From: CAWGOF01 sp963824225
GTDB taxonomy: Bacteria > Acidobacteriota > Polarisedimenticolia > Polarisedimenticolales > Polarisedimenticolaceae
Length of the DNA stretch: 64,000 nucleotides
Assembly: GCA_963824225.1 (NCBI GenBank)
Contig: CAWGOF010000003.1
Coordinates: forward strand, 3,038,001 to 3,102,000
Direction of reading: 5' to 3'
Part shown: positions 10,660-17,614 of the stretch, in pieces
How positions within the stretch are numbered: position 1 is the first letter of the stretch
How the letters are laid out: every line of letters begins with the position of its first letter
Notes under the pieces: model-generated
Seen by the model: the letters and a program-made list of their open reading frames with translations, nothing else
The model's database searches: none
What the model was told of the DNA's origin: nothing
Position numbers and translations under genes: made by a program

Positions 10660-10734
10660 TCAGCGGATGTAGCTCTTGCGGGGCGGAAGGGCGACGGACT
10701 CGGCACCGGCTTTGATCTGGCTCTTGGTCTTCAT
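10660..10734 (-). CDS. exported-peptide candidate, copy 6 of 6
   Basis: Last copy, 24 residues. It is the only one with Ala instead of Ser at position 15 (ESVALPPRKSYIR) and ends in TGA. Its spacer to copy 5 is longer and less similar, so it is probably the oldest copy. Confidence 0.75.
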   Translation of the reverse strand: MKTKSQIKAGAESVALPPRKSYIR

Positions 10735-10781
10735 GGCATCTCTCCGTTTTGCGTTCGGCGTTTGTGTTCGTTCGTTCCATC

Positions 10782-10856
10782 TCAGCGGATGTAGGTCTTG
10801 CGGGGCGGAAGGGAAACGGACTCGGCACCGGCTTTGATCTGGCTCTTGGTCTTCAT
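10782..10856 (-). CDS. exported-peptide candidate, copy 5 of 6
   Basis: 24 residues, identical in plan to copy 1; Thr at position 21 (RKTYIR), stop TGA. Ribosome site GAGGAG six bases before ATG. Confidence 0.78.
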   Translation of the reverse strand: MKTKSQIKAGAESVSLPPRKTYIR

Positions 10857-10880
10857 GGCGTTCTCCTCGTCTGTTCGGCG

Positions 10881-10955
10881 TTAGCGGATGTAGCTCTTGC
10901 GGGGCGGAAGGGAAACGGACTCGGCACCGGCTTTGATCTGGCTCTTGGTCTTCAT
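10881..10955 (-). CDS. exported-peptide candidate, copy 4 of 6
   Basis: 24 residues, same protein sequence as copy 1 (RKSYIR end), stop TAA, ribosome site GAGGAG. Confidence 0.78.
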   Translation of the reverse strand: MKTKSQIKAGAESVSLPPRKSYIR

Positions 10956-10980
10956 GGCGTTCTCCTCGTTTCGTTCGGCG

Positions 10981-11055
10981 TTAGCGGATGTAGGTCTTGC
11001 GGGGCGGAAGGGAAACGGACTCGGCACCGGCTTTGATCTGGCTCTTGGTCTTCAT
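10981..11055 (-). CDS. exported-peptide candidate, copy 3 of 6
   Basis: 24 residues; Thr at position 21 as in copy 5, otherwise as copy 1. Stop TAA, ribosome site GAGGAG. Confidence 0.78.
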   Translation of the reverse strand: MKTKSQIKAGAESVSLPPRKTYIR

Positions 11056-11080
11056 GGCGTTCTCCTCGTTTCGTTCAGCG

Positions 11081-11155
11081 TTAGCGGATGTAGCTCTTGC
11101 GGGGCGGAAGGGAAACGGACTCGGCACCGGCTCTGATCTGGCTCTTGGTCTTCAT
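11081..11155 (-). CDS. exported-peptide candidate, copy 2 of 6
   Basis: 24 residues; a single change, Arg for Lys at position 8 (QIRAGA), keeps the charge. Stop TAA. Confidence 0.78.
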   Translation of the reverse strand: MKTKSQIRAGAESVSLPPRKSYIR

Positions 11156-11180
11156 GGCATTCTCCTCGTTTCGTTCGGCG

Positions 11181-11255
11181 TTAGCGGATGTAGCTCTTGC
11201 GGGGCGGAAGGGAAACGGACTCGGCACCGGCTTTGATCTGGCTCTTGGTCTTCAT
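11181..11255 (-). CDS. exported-peptide candidate, copy 1 of 6 (first in transcript)
   Basis: A 24-residue peptide: MKTKSQIKAGA, then ESVSLPPRKSYIR. It begins 33 bases after the predicted sigma54 start and has the strongest ribosome site of the array, AAAGGAGG. The Gly10-Ala11 pair is a possible C39 protease site (double-glycine type), which would release a basic 13-residue product; however an 11-residue leader is short and lacks the usual hydrophobic residues at -4 and -7. No RiPP-modifying enzyme, cysteine or cyclisation signal is seen. Six conserved copies with amino-acid changes limited to A/S, S/T and K/R, each with a ribosome site, next to a peptide exporter, argue that these are real genes. 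Roles such as pheromone or bacteriocin are open. Confidence 0.8.
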   Translation of the reverse strand: MKTKSQIKAGAESVSLPPRKSYIR

Positions 11256-11298
11256 CGTGGGCCTCCTTTCTTTCTTGTTTGGCCACGCCTCCTGATAG

Positions 11299-11314
11299 AG
11301 CAATGGCGATGCCA
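11299..11314 (-). promoter_or_regulatory. sigma54 (-24/-12) promoter 2, peptide array
   Basis: Minus strand TGGCA-TCGCCA-TTGCT, a consensus sigma54 promoter with exact spacing. The start point is predicted near 11288, leaving a 33-base leader with a strong Shine-Dalgarno before copy 1. Palindrome pair 2 lies 29 and 72 bases upstream. Confidence 0.88.
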
Positions 11315-11343
11315 GGCTCAGAAGCGGGAAAACCGCTCGATCG

Positions 11344-11402
11344 CTATCCGTTAGGTTCTCGCGCGGGGGTCGCGCGGCGGTTCGAGCTATCCGAGCGGAT
11401 AG
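11344..11402. promoter_or_regulatory. paired activator-binding palindromes, site pair 2
   Basis: Perfect CTATCCGAGCGGATAG at 11387-11402 and a decayed CTATCCGTTAGGTTCT at 11344-11359. They sit between the stop of the ABC gene and the array promoter. Confidence 0.75.
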
Positions 11403-11408
11403 CGCGAC

Positions 11409-13559
11409 CTACGGATGGGCGATCACGAGGAGCGTCGGCGCGCGCTCGAGCACGCAGGTCATGCAGCGGCGCAGGCTCTCGGGGTCGAGCGCGGCGAAGC
11501 TCTCGTCGAGCACGACGAGCTCGGCGCGCTGGAGCAGCGCGCGGGCGATGTACACGCGGCTGCGCTCGCCGTGCGAGAGCTGCCAGCCGGTCTCGCCGAC
11601 CATCTGCAGCAGGCCCGCGGGCATGCGATCGAGGAGCGGGCCGAGGCCCAGCTCGCGGCACACCTTGTCCGCCTCGGCCAGGTCGTCGACGTGGGCCGGC
11701 CAGCCGCGGCCCATCAGCAGGTTGAACGCGAGCGTTCCTGTGAGCACGTGGTTCTCGTGGAACTGCGGCGCCGTGGCGATGCGCGAGCGCCAGGCCGGGA
11801 TGCCGAGCGTCGCCCGATCGAGGCCGCCGAGGAGCACGAGCCCCGATCCGGGCTGGCGCAGGCCGGCGACGATCGAGGCCAGAGTCGACTTCCCGCCGCC
11901 CGATGGCCCCTCGAGCAGCACGCGGTCGCCGGGATCGATGCGCAGCGAGCAGCCGCGGAGCACGGGCTCGCCGCGGTCGACGTAGCGGAACACGACGTCC
12001 GACGCCGAGACGAGCGGCCCCGCCGCGTCCGCCGCGGCGGCGCCCTTCGCGCGCTCCGCGGCGGCGGTCGCCGCAGCGGCGGCGCGGGGCGGGCGGACGA
12101 TCTGGGGTCGCGCGGCCGCGCGGAAGAGCGGGGCGATCGCGCGCCAGGCCACGATCGCCCCGGCGACGTGCCGCGCGCCGCCGGCGAGGCGCGAGAGCGC
12201 CTGGTGCGCCAGGAACACGCCGCCGAGCCCGATCGCGAGCTCCTCGACCGACGCCGTGCCGCGCACGAACGCCGGCGCGAGGCCGGCGAGACCGACGGCG
12301 AGCCAGCCGGTCGGGATCGCGAGCGACAGCGTGGCGCCCGTGCGATCGAGATGCCGCGACCGCGCGAGCAGCCGATCGAGCGCCTCGTCCTCGCCCGCAT
12401 GCCAGCGCGAGCGCGACTCCTGGGCCAGGCGCGTGCGATGGCCGACGAGCCGCTCGACGAGGTCGTGCGTCAGGCCGACGCGCGTCCCGGTCCAACCCTC
12501 GCGTGCCCCGAGGTAGCGCAGGCCGACGAGCAGGGTCAGCGCGACCCAAGAGAACAGCGCGAGGACGTGGAGCACGCCCCCGGCCCCGAACGCCAGGACC
12601 AACGCCGCGGCGAAGATCTCGATCCCGGCGAGGATGCCGACGAGACCCCCGCTGATGGCGAGCGACTCGACCGCTTCGGACTCGATCACCTGGCCGAGGA
12701 GCTGGCCCACGCCGCGATGCCGGATCTCCTCGGGCTCGAGGCGCAGCGCGGCGGCGAGCAGCCGGCGCTTGATCAGACCGCCCGCGGCGAGGGCGACGAG
12801 GCCCTGGCACCAGCTCGCGAGCATGCCCAGCGGAACGAGCGTCAGGAGGATCAGGGCCCAGGCGACGAGCCAGCCCGCATCGAGCCGGCCCTCGAGCGCG
12901 CCGCGGCCGATCGTCCACCACGACAGGATCCACAGCGCGCAGCTCGACGCGTAGGCCAGGACCAGGCCGCCGAGGGCGCGCGGGAGGCCGATCCCGCGCA
13001 GCTGGTCGAGGAAGTCGGCCGACGGCGGAAGCGCGATGCTCCACACGCCGTCGATCGGCTCCGTGCCGAGCCGCTCGCCGAGAAGCGCGTTCACCGAGCG
13101 CGCGCGGCGACCGTGTGGCACCCCGGCGCTCTCGAGGAGCCGGGCGATCTCCACGCGCGTCGAGGCTTCGAGCGCTGAGACCTTCTCGCCGAGGACGTCG
13201 TCGATCGCGACCCACACGCGCGATCCGTCGGGCGCGAGGAGCTCGACGCGGCGGCGGCTCCCGCGCAGGACGACGAGAAGCGCGGCGACAGCAGCGCCGA
13301 TGCGCACGAGCGCCGGTCCGCTCGTGCGGAGCCACCGCGCGAGCTCGGCGTGCGACAGGCCGAGCTCGTCGATCTCGATGCCGATCCAGGCCGCGGCCTC
13401 GTCGAGCCAGCGCTCGAGCGCTTTGCGGTCGCGCGGCGGAGGGCCCGCATCCCCGAGCGCCCGCGGCTCGAGACCGGCGTCCGCGGTGAGCGCCTCGAGC
13501 GCATCGCCCAGGCGGTCGAACGGCCAGGCGTACGCCGCGATCCCCGTCGCGCGGCTCAC
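11409..13559 (-). CDS. ABC exporter subunit with degenerate peptidase-like N-terminus
   Basis: A 716-residue fused membrane/ATPase transporter. Start is GTG at 13559, overlapping the upstream stop as GTGA. Residues about 1-200 look like a C39-type domain without its catalytic Cys (ALLVVLRGSRRRVELLAPDG resembles the strand pair of that fold). Membrane helices fill about 210-480. The ATPase has GPSGGGKST (Walker A), APQFHEN (Q-loop), LSHGERSR in place of LSGGQ, LVVLDESFAALD (Walker B) and the switch His in VIAHP directly before the stop, so the domain ends early. Together with the C39 subunit before it this recalls the two-ABC arrangement of NHLM-type bacteriocin exporters. It probably moves the peptides encoded 150 bases downstream. 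Confidence 0.85.
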   Translation of the reverse strand: MSRATGIAAYAWPFDRLGDALEALTADAGLEPRALGDAGPPPRDRKALERWLDEAAAWIGIEIDELGLSHAELARWLRTSGPALVRIGAAVAALLVVLRGSRRRVELLAPDGSRVWVAIDDVLGEKVSALEASTRVEIARLLESAGVPHGRRARSVNALLGERLGTEPIDGVWSIALPPSADFLDQLRGIGLPRALGGLVLAYASSCALWILSWWTIGRGALEGRLDAGWLVAWALILLTLVPLGMLASWCQGLVALAAGGLIKRRLLAAALRLEPEEIRHRGVGQLLGQVIESEAVESLAISGGLVGILAGIEIFAAALVLAFGAGGVLHVLALFSWVALTLLVGLRYLGAREGWTGTRVGLTHDLVERLVGHRTRLAQESRSRWHAGEDEALDRLLARSRHLDRTGATLSLAIPTGWLAVGLAGLAPAFVRGTASVEELAIGLGGVFLAHQALSRLAGGARHVAGAIVAWRAIAPLFRAAARPQIVRPPRAAAAATAAAERAKGAAAADAAGPLVSASDVVFRYVDRGEPVLRGCSLRIDPGDRVLLEGPSGGGKSTLASIVAGLRQPGSGLVLLGGLDRATLGIPAWRSRIATAPQFHENHVLTGTLAFNLLMGRGWPAHVDDLAEADKVCRELGLGPLLDRMPAGLLQMVGETGWQLSHGERSRVYIARALLQRAELVVLDESFAALDPESLRRCMTCVLERAPTLLVIAHP

Positions 13560-16225
13560 GCGTTCTCTCGGACGCGCCCGTCGTCCAGGCGAAACCTGCG
13601 CCACGAGCGCGTGCTCTCGAGCCCGTCCCGCAGCTCGCGCTCGGTGTCGAGGAGCGCGCCGAGGCGCGAATCGGGCTTGCGTGTCAGCTCTGAGGGTGCT
13701 CCGTCCTCGACGATCCGTCCGTTCTCGACGACGAGGACGCGCTCGAAGGATGCGGCGTCCGAGACGTCGTGGGTGATGCACACGAGCGTCGCCGCGCGCC
13801 ATTCCTTGCGCACGGCGGCGAGGAGCCTTGCGCGCTGCGCCCGATCGAGGCCGCGGAACGGCTCGTCGAGGATCGCCAAGCGCACGTCCTCGCGCAGGAG
13901 CGCGCGGCCGAGGCGCACGCGCTGGCCCTCACCGCCCGAGACGAGCGCCCCGCCTTCGCCGAGCGCGGTCTGCAGGCCGTCGGGCAGCCGCTCGACGAGC
14001 TTGCGCATCTCGGCCACCTCGAGCGCGCGGCCGACGGCGGTGCCGTCGGCGCCGGGCCCGCCGTACTGCAGGTTGTCGAGGAGCGAGCGGTTCCAGATCT
14101 GCACGGCGGGATCGACCCACGCGGTTCTCTCGCGGAGCCAGGCGATGCGCGGGGCATCGAGCGGAGCGCCGTCGACCGTGATCGCACCTGAAGACGCCCG
14201 GTGCCAGCCGAGGAGCAGGCCGACGAGCGTCGACTTGCCGGCGCCCGACGGGCCGACGATCGCCACGTGTTCGCCGGCTCCGATGTCGAGCCGCACGTTG
14301 GTCAGGATCTCGTGGCCCGCAGCGCGCACGCTCACGCCGTCGAGCTCGATCCGTACGCCAGAAGAAGAAGTGGGGTCAGGTCTCGGGGTCAGGTCTTTCG
14401 ACCTGACCCGCAGACCTGACCCCACCTCGTCCTCCATCTCCTCCGGCGCACCGAGCGGCTCGAGGAGGCGGAGCGTGAGGTTGCGCACCTCGGGGTACTG
14501 GCGCAGCGCGAGAGCCAAGCTCTGTCCGAGCGCCGGGAGGTGCAGGGCCCAGAAGACGAGGAGCAGGACGACCGACGCATCGCCGCCACGCGCGGCATGG
14601 GCCAGGACGATCCACGCCGCAAGTCCGAACCCGCACACGCCCCCGAGCGCCTCGACGCCGACGAGGGCGCTCTGAAGCGCGACGCCGGCGCGGGCCCACT
14701 TCGCGAGAAGCGACTCGTGCTCGCGCCTGACGGCGCGCTCGGCCCGATGGCAGCGGATCGGGACGAGGCCGAGAAGGGCGTCGAAGTAGAACCGGCTCAG
14801 CGCGCCGACGTGCGTCCGCACGCGCATGTCGCGCTCGACGAGGAGCGGCTGCGCGCACAGGGGCAGCGCGACCGAGACGCTCGCCAGGATGCAGGCCAGG
14901 GGCGCGCTCGCCGGGTCGAGCCATGTGATCCCGGCGACGGTGAGCACGAGGCCGAAGAGCGCATGGAGCGCCTGGCGTCCGATCTCGGGCAGCTCGCGAA
15001 TCTGATGCAGGCTGTGGCTGCGCTCGGCCATGTCCGACGCGAGACGGCTGTGGAAGTACCGGTCGGGCAGACGCGGGATCTTGCGCAGGAACGCGACGCG
15101 CAGGCGCAGCTCGAGCTTGCGCCCAAGTCTCAGGACACCGGCGGCGAGCGGGATCTCGAGGAGCGCGAGCGCGGTAAGGAACAGCAGCACGGCCGCCGTC
15201 GCCGCGAGGCGCTGCCGCGCAAGCCCGAGGTCCGACCACACGTGCAGCAGGCCGCGAAACACGAGCGCCTCGACGAGCACGCCCGCGGCGGCGAGGCCGA
15301 GCGCGGAGACGAGGACCGTCGGCGCAAGGAGGCCGTCCGCGCGCAGCAGGCGCAGCAGCTCGCGGCCCGCTCGCGCGGGCCGCTCCTCGAGCGCCGAGGC
15401 GAGCTCCACGGAGGGGTCAGGTCTCGGGGTCAGGTCTTTCGACCTGACCCCGTTCACCCTGACAAGCACGATGCCGCTCGCGGCGACCCGCTCCTGCCCC
15501 TCGGGCCCGGCCTCGGCTGGCTTGACCGACCAGCATCCGGCCGGGATCGCCGCACCGTCGGCGTTCTCGACGAGCGCGTCGAGGACGCGCAGACACTCGG
15601 TCCCGCGCGCCAGCCCGCCCGACCGCACGATCGCGGTCACCGCCCGCGTCGCCGCGTCGAGCGTGGCGAGCTTGCGCCAGCCCTCGTCGGTCGACGCTGC
15701 GCCGATGCGCTCGGCGATCGTCGTGCGCTCGAGCCCCAGGGCCGAAAGCCTCGAGCCGAGCGGCTCGAGGAACGCAGGTGAGCCGGCCCACTCGCGCCAG
15801 TACGCCGCATCGACCACCGACTCGTGGATGTAGGCGTCGTCGAGGAGCCTCTCCCCCGAGATCCACTTGCGCCCTGTGGCGGGGTCCATCACCTGAACCA
15901 GGCCGCCGTGCTTGCGCCAGGCCACGACGAAATGCGTGGCTCCGCTCGGCGAGCGCACGACGAGCAGCGCCGGGAGCTGCGCCCGACCTGGGAGGAGCAG
16001 ATGATCGGGCGGGATCAGGATCTGCTCGGCCTCGAGCCCCGCGCGCTGCGCGACCTCTTCGAGCGTGTCGATCGACGTCCCGTCGAGGTCGGTCTGGCAC
16101 GCCTCGCGCAGCCGGCCGTAGCTCGCGTGGATCCCGAACCCCTGGAGCAGGCACGCCAGGGCCGCGGGCCCGCAATCCATCGCCGACGTCTGGACGATCT
16201 CGGGCGCGAAGTACCGCGGGATCAT
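13556..16225 (-). CDS. C39 peptidase-containing ABC transporter (peptide maturation and export)
   Basis: An 889-residue transporter that should trim leader peptides and export the product. Residues 1-150 are a C39 protease: Cys18 in QTSAMDCGPAAL, His98 in THFVVAW and Asp114 in VMDPATGR form the triad. Membrane helices span about 300-590. The ATPase has GPSGAGKST, SGGEGQRVRLGRAL and LAILDEPFRGLD. Two copies of the family 1 hairpin repeat are inserted in frame: SKDLTPRPDP codons at 15413-15451 (between protease and membrane part) and at 14371-14424 (between membrane part and ATPase). The gene stays open through both. It overlaps HlyD by ATGA and the next ABC gene by GTGA, so the three are one operon. 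Confidence 0.92.
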   Translation of the reverse strand: MIPRYFAPEIVQTSAMDCGPAALACLLQGFGIHASYGRLREACQTDLDGTSIDTLEEVAQRAGLEAEQILIPPDHLLLPGRAQLPALLVVRSPSGATHFVVAWRKHGGLVQVMDPATGRKWISGERLLDDAYIHESVVDAAYWREWAGSPAFLEPLGSRLSALGLERTTIAERIGAASTDEGWRKLATLDAATRAVTAIVRSGGLARGTECLRVLDALVENADGAAIPAGCWSVKPAEAGPEGQERVAASGIVLVRVNGVRSKDLTPRPDPSVELASALEERPARAGRELLRLLRADGLLAPTVLVSALGLAAAGVLVEALVFRGLLHVWSDLGLARQRLAATAAVLLFLTALALLEIPLAAGVLRLGRKLELRLRVAFLRKIPRLPDRYFHSRLASDMAERSHSLHQIRELPEIGRQALHALFGLVLTVAGITWLDPASAPLACILASVSVALPLCAQPLLVERDMRVRTHVGALSRFYFDALLGLVPIRCHRAERAVRREHESLLAKWARAGVALQSALVGVEALGGVCGFGLAAWIVLAHAARGGDASVVLLLVFWALHLPALGQSLALALRQYPEVRNLTLRLLEPLGAPEEMEDEVGSGLRVRSKDLTPRPDPTSSSGVRIELDGVSVRAAGHEILTNVRLDIGAGEHVAIVGPSGAGKSTLVGLLLGWHRASSGAITVDGAPLDAPRIAWLRERTAWVDPAVQIWNRSLLDNLQYGGPGADGTAVGRALEVAEMRKLVERLPDGLQTALGEGGALVSGGEGQRVRLGRALLREDVRLAILDEPFRGLDRAQRARLLAAVRKEWRAATLVCITHDVSDAASFERVLVVENGRIVEDGAPSELTRKPDSRLGALLDTERELRDGLESTRSWRRFRLDDGRVRENA
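14371..14424. repeat. family 1 hairpin repeat, in frame inside the C39-ABC gene
   Basis: Arms GTGGGGTCAGGTCT and complement with the inner GGGGTCAGGTC unit. Encodes GSGLRVRSKDLTPRPDP on the minus strand and forms the linker before the ATPase. Confidence 0.88.
15413..15451. repeat. family 1 hairpin repeat, second in-frame copy in the C39-ABC gene
   Basis: A shorter copy, GGGGTCAGGTC twice and one complement arm, encoding VRSKDLTPRPDP in the linker between protease and membrane domain. Confidence 0.85.
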
Positions 16226-17367
16226 GGCGCAGCGCCGGCGGCGCGCAGGAGCAGCACGGCCGGTGAGACGCGCTCGACCTCGACCTCGATCGTGCCCGGA
16301 AGGCCGTGCTCGAGCGGCAGCTCGGGGTTCGATGCGCCGTCGACTTCGAGCTCGACGCGCACACGCCCGTCGCGCAGCTCGGTCGACATGTGCGCGACGC
16401 GCGCGCGCAGGCTCCCGTACTGGCTCGACGGGAAGCTCGAAAGCCTCAGCCGCGCCGGCTGTCCCGGGCGGATCCGGCCCAGCGCGGCCTCGGGCGCGAA
16501 CTCGGCCACGACGTGCAGATCGCCCGAGCCGAGAACCACGCCGAGCCGGTCGCCGGCGTGCACGAACGCCCCGGCCTCGATCGGTGCGGCCTCGACGATC
16601 GTCCCGCGCACGGGCGCGCGGATCGACTTCTCCTCGGCCTCGCGCTCGAGACGGCCCGCAGCGACCTTCCCCGCACCGATCTCGCCCAGGACGCGCGATA
16701 CCTCGCGGCGCAGCTGCTCGATCCGCGCCGCGCGGTCGCGCTCGCGCGTCTGGAGCTCGGGCTCGAGTCGCGCAGCCGCGAGGCGCAGGCTCTCGGCGCT
16801 GGCGTTGGCCCGCTCGGCCTCGGCCGCCGCGCGCTCGTACTCGGCGTCAGACAGGAGCCCCGTGTCGTGCAGCCGCTTCGCGCGATTCAGCGCCTGGGCC
16901 GCGGCGGTCGCGGTGACGCTCGCCTCCGTGTGCCGCGCTCGCGCCTCGGCCAACCCGGCGCGCGCGGCCTCGCGCTCCTGGCCGAGCGCCTGCTCCTGGA
17001 TCCGGATCTCGCCCTCGAGCGCGCTGAGCTGCGGCGCGAGCGCCCCCGTGCGCGTCCGCGCCTCCTCGATCCCCAGCCGCTCGGGCTCGGTCGCCAGGGC
17101 CACGAGGACCTCGCCCTCCTCGACGGCGCGGCCGAGCGCGAGCGCGCTCGACACGACGCGCCCCGACACCGGGGCCTCGAGCGCGTGGGCCGCGCGGTCG
17201 AGCTCGACCCGCGCCGCCGTGCTCACCTCGTGCACGGCCACGCGGGCCAGGAACAACCAGGCGGTCCAGGCGGCCAGGAGCACGGCGCCCAGGCCGAGCG
17301 CGAGCACGGTTCGGCCGTGCCCGTCGCCCGCGAGACCCCGCATCGTGCGTGGGAACTCTTCGGACAC
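16222..17367 (-). CDS. HlyD-type membrane fusion protein of the peptide exporter
   Basis: A 381-residue periplasmic adaptor. A single helix near residues 20-42 (TVLALGLGAVLLAAWTAW) anchors it. The lipoyl half-motifs flank a coiled coil: ALEAPVSGRVVS...GRAVEEGEVLVAL before, and SIRAPVRGTIVEAAPIEAGAFVHAGD after about 130 residues rich in Ala, Glu and Arg. A beta-barrel part follows (GQPARLRLSSFPSSQYG). It is the first gene of the exporter operon and overlaps the C39-ABC start by ATGA. No TolC-like outer-membrane channel gene is in the window. Confidence 0.9.
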   Translation of the reverse strand: MSEEFPRTMRGLAGDGHGRTVLALGLGAVLLAAWTAWLFLARVAVHEVSTAARVELDRAAHALEAPVSGRVVSSALALGRAVEEGEVLVALATEPERLGIEEARTRTGALAPQLSALEGEIRIQEQALGQEREAARAGLAEARARHTEASVTATAAAQALNRAKRLHDTGLLSDAEYERAAAEAERANASAESLRLAAARLEPELQTRERDRAARIEQLRREVSRVLGEIGAGKVAAGRLEREAEEKSIRAPVRGTIVEAAPIEAGAFVHAGDRLGVVLGSGDLHVVAEFAPEAALGRIRPGQPARLRLSSFPSSQYGSLRARVAHMSTELRDGRVRVELEVDGASNPELPLEHGLPGTIEVEVERVSPAVLLLRAAGAAP

Positions 17368-17384
17368 GGCCCGACTCTACCGCA

Positions 17385-17432
17385 CTCGCCGATCGGATAG
17401 TCGGGCGGCCTCGAGGCAATCCGATCGGATAG
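17385..17432. promoter_or_regulatory. paired activator-binding palindromes, site pair 3
   Basis: CTCGCCGATCGGATAG at 17385-17400 and CAATCCGATCGGATAG at 17417-17432, 32 bases apart; each has one perfect arm. They lie in the gap between the exporter operon (minus) and the sigma54 promoter at 17463 (plus), so one site pair could serve both directions. Confidence 0.7.
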
Positions 17433-17462
17433 GCCGCGCCGGGGAGAGCCCCGTTTTTCGGC

Positions 17463-17478
17463 TGGCATCGCCGTTGCT
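17463..17478 (+). promoter_or_regulatory. sigma54 (-24/-12) promoter 3
   Basis: TGGCA-TCGCCG-TTGCT, exact spacing and one base different from promoter 2. The nearer palindrome ends 30 bases upstream. It points away from the exporter operon, towards the hairpin at 17558 and the TPR gene. Confidence 0.87.
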
Positions 17479-17488
17479 ATTTCTCTTG

Positions 17489-17602
17489 GCCGAGGCCGAA
17501 CGAGAAAGGACGCGAATCAGACCTACCCCCTGCGGCACAGCGAAAACCCCCCTGCAGGCGGAGGCGGAGCGAGCAAGGTTCCGCCTCCGCGTCTTTTTGT
17601 TT
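17489..17602 (+). ncRNA. putative sigma54-dependent small RNA or attenuated leader 2
   Basis: Predicted transcript of about 113 bases from the promoter at 17463 to the T-tract. No ATG follows the GAAAGGA near 17514, so no small protein is evident. C-rich blocks (ACCCCCTGC, CCCCCCTGC) precede the hairpin, as in candidate 1 at 10362. Confidence 0.5.
17558..17602 (+). terminator. intrinsic terminator, homologous to that at 10362
   Basis: Stem GCGGAGGCGGA / TCCGCCTCCGC, 11 bp, 11-base loop, followed by GTCTTTTTGTTT. Located 12 bases before the start codon of the TPR gene. Confidence 0.85.
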
Positions 17603-17614
17603 AGACTCTCGCGC

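Larger units (their letters stand above)
10660..11255 (-). repeat. tandem array of six small peptide genes
   Basis: Six head-to-tail copies of a 75-base gene with its own ribosome site. Four copies are spaced at exactly 100 bases (starts 11255, 11155, 11055, 10955), the next at 99 and the last at 122. The coding parts differ by only a few bases and the spacers are also nearly identical, so the array grew by recent tandem duplication. Upstream is a sigma54 promoter, downstream a hairpin. Confidence 0.9.

Noticed and set aside
10660..11255. Possible CRISPR array because of regular 100-base units
   Set aside because: Whole units are repeated, with no unique spacers, and they encode conserved peptides.
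10749..11354. Overlapping plus-strand frames of about 80 codons across the peptide array
   Set aside because: They are antisense shadows of the repeated minus-strand genes, with no ribosome sites, and their repeated text only mirrors the repeat.
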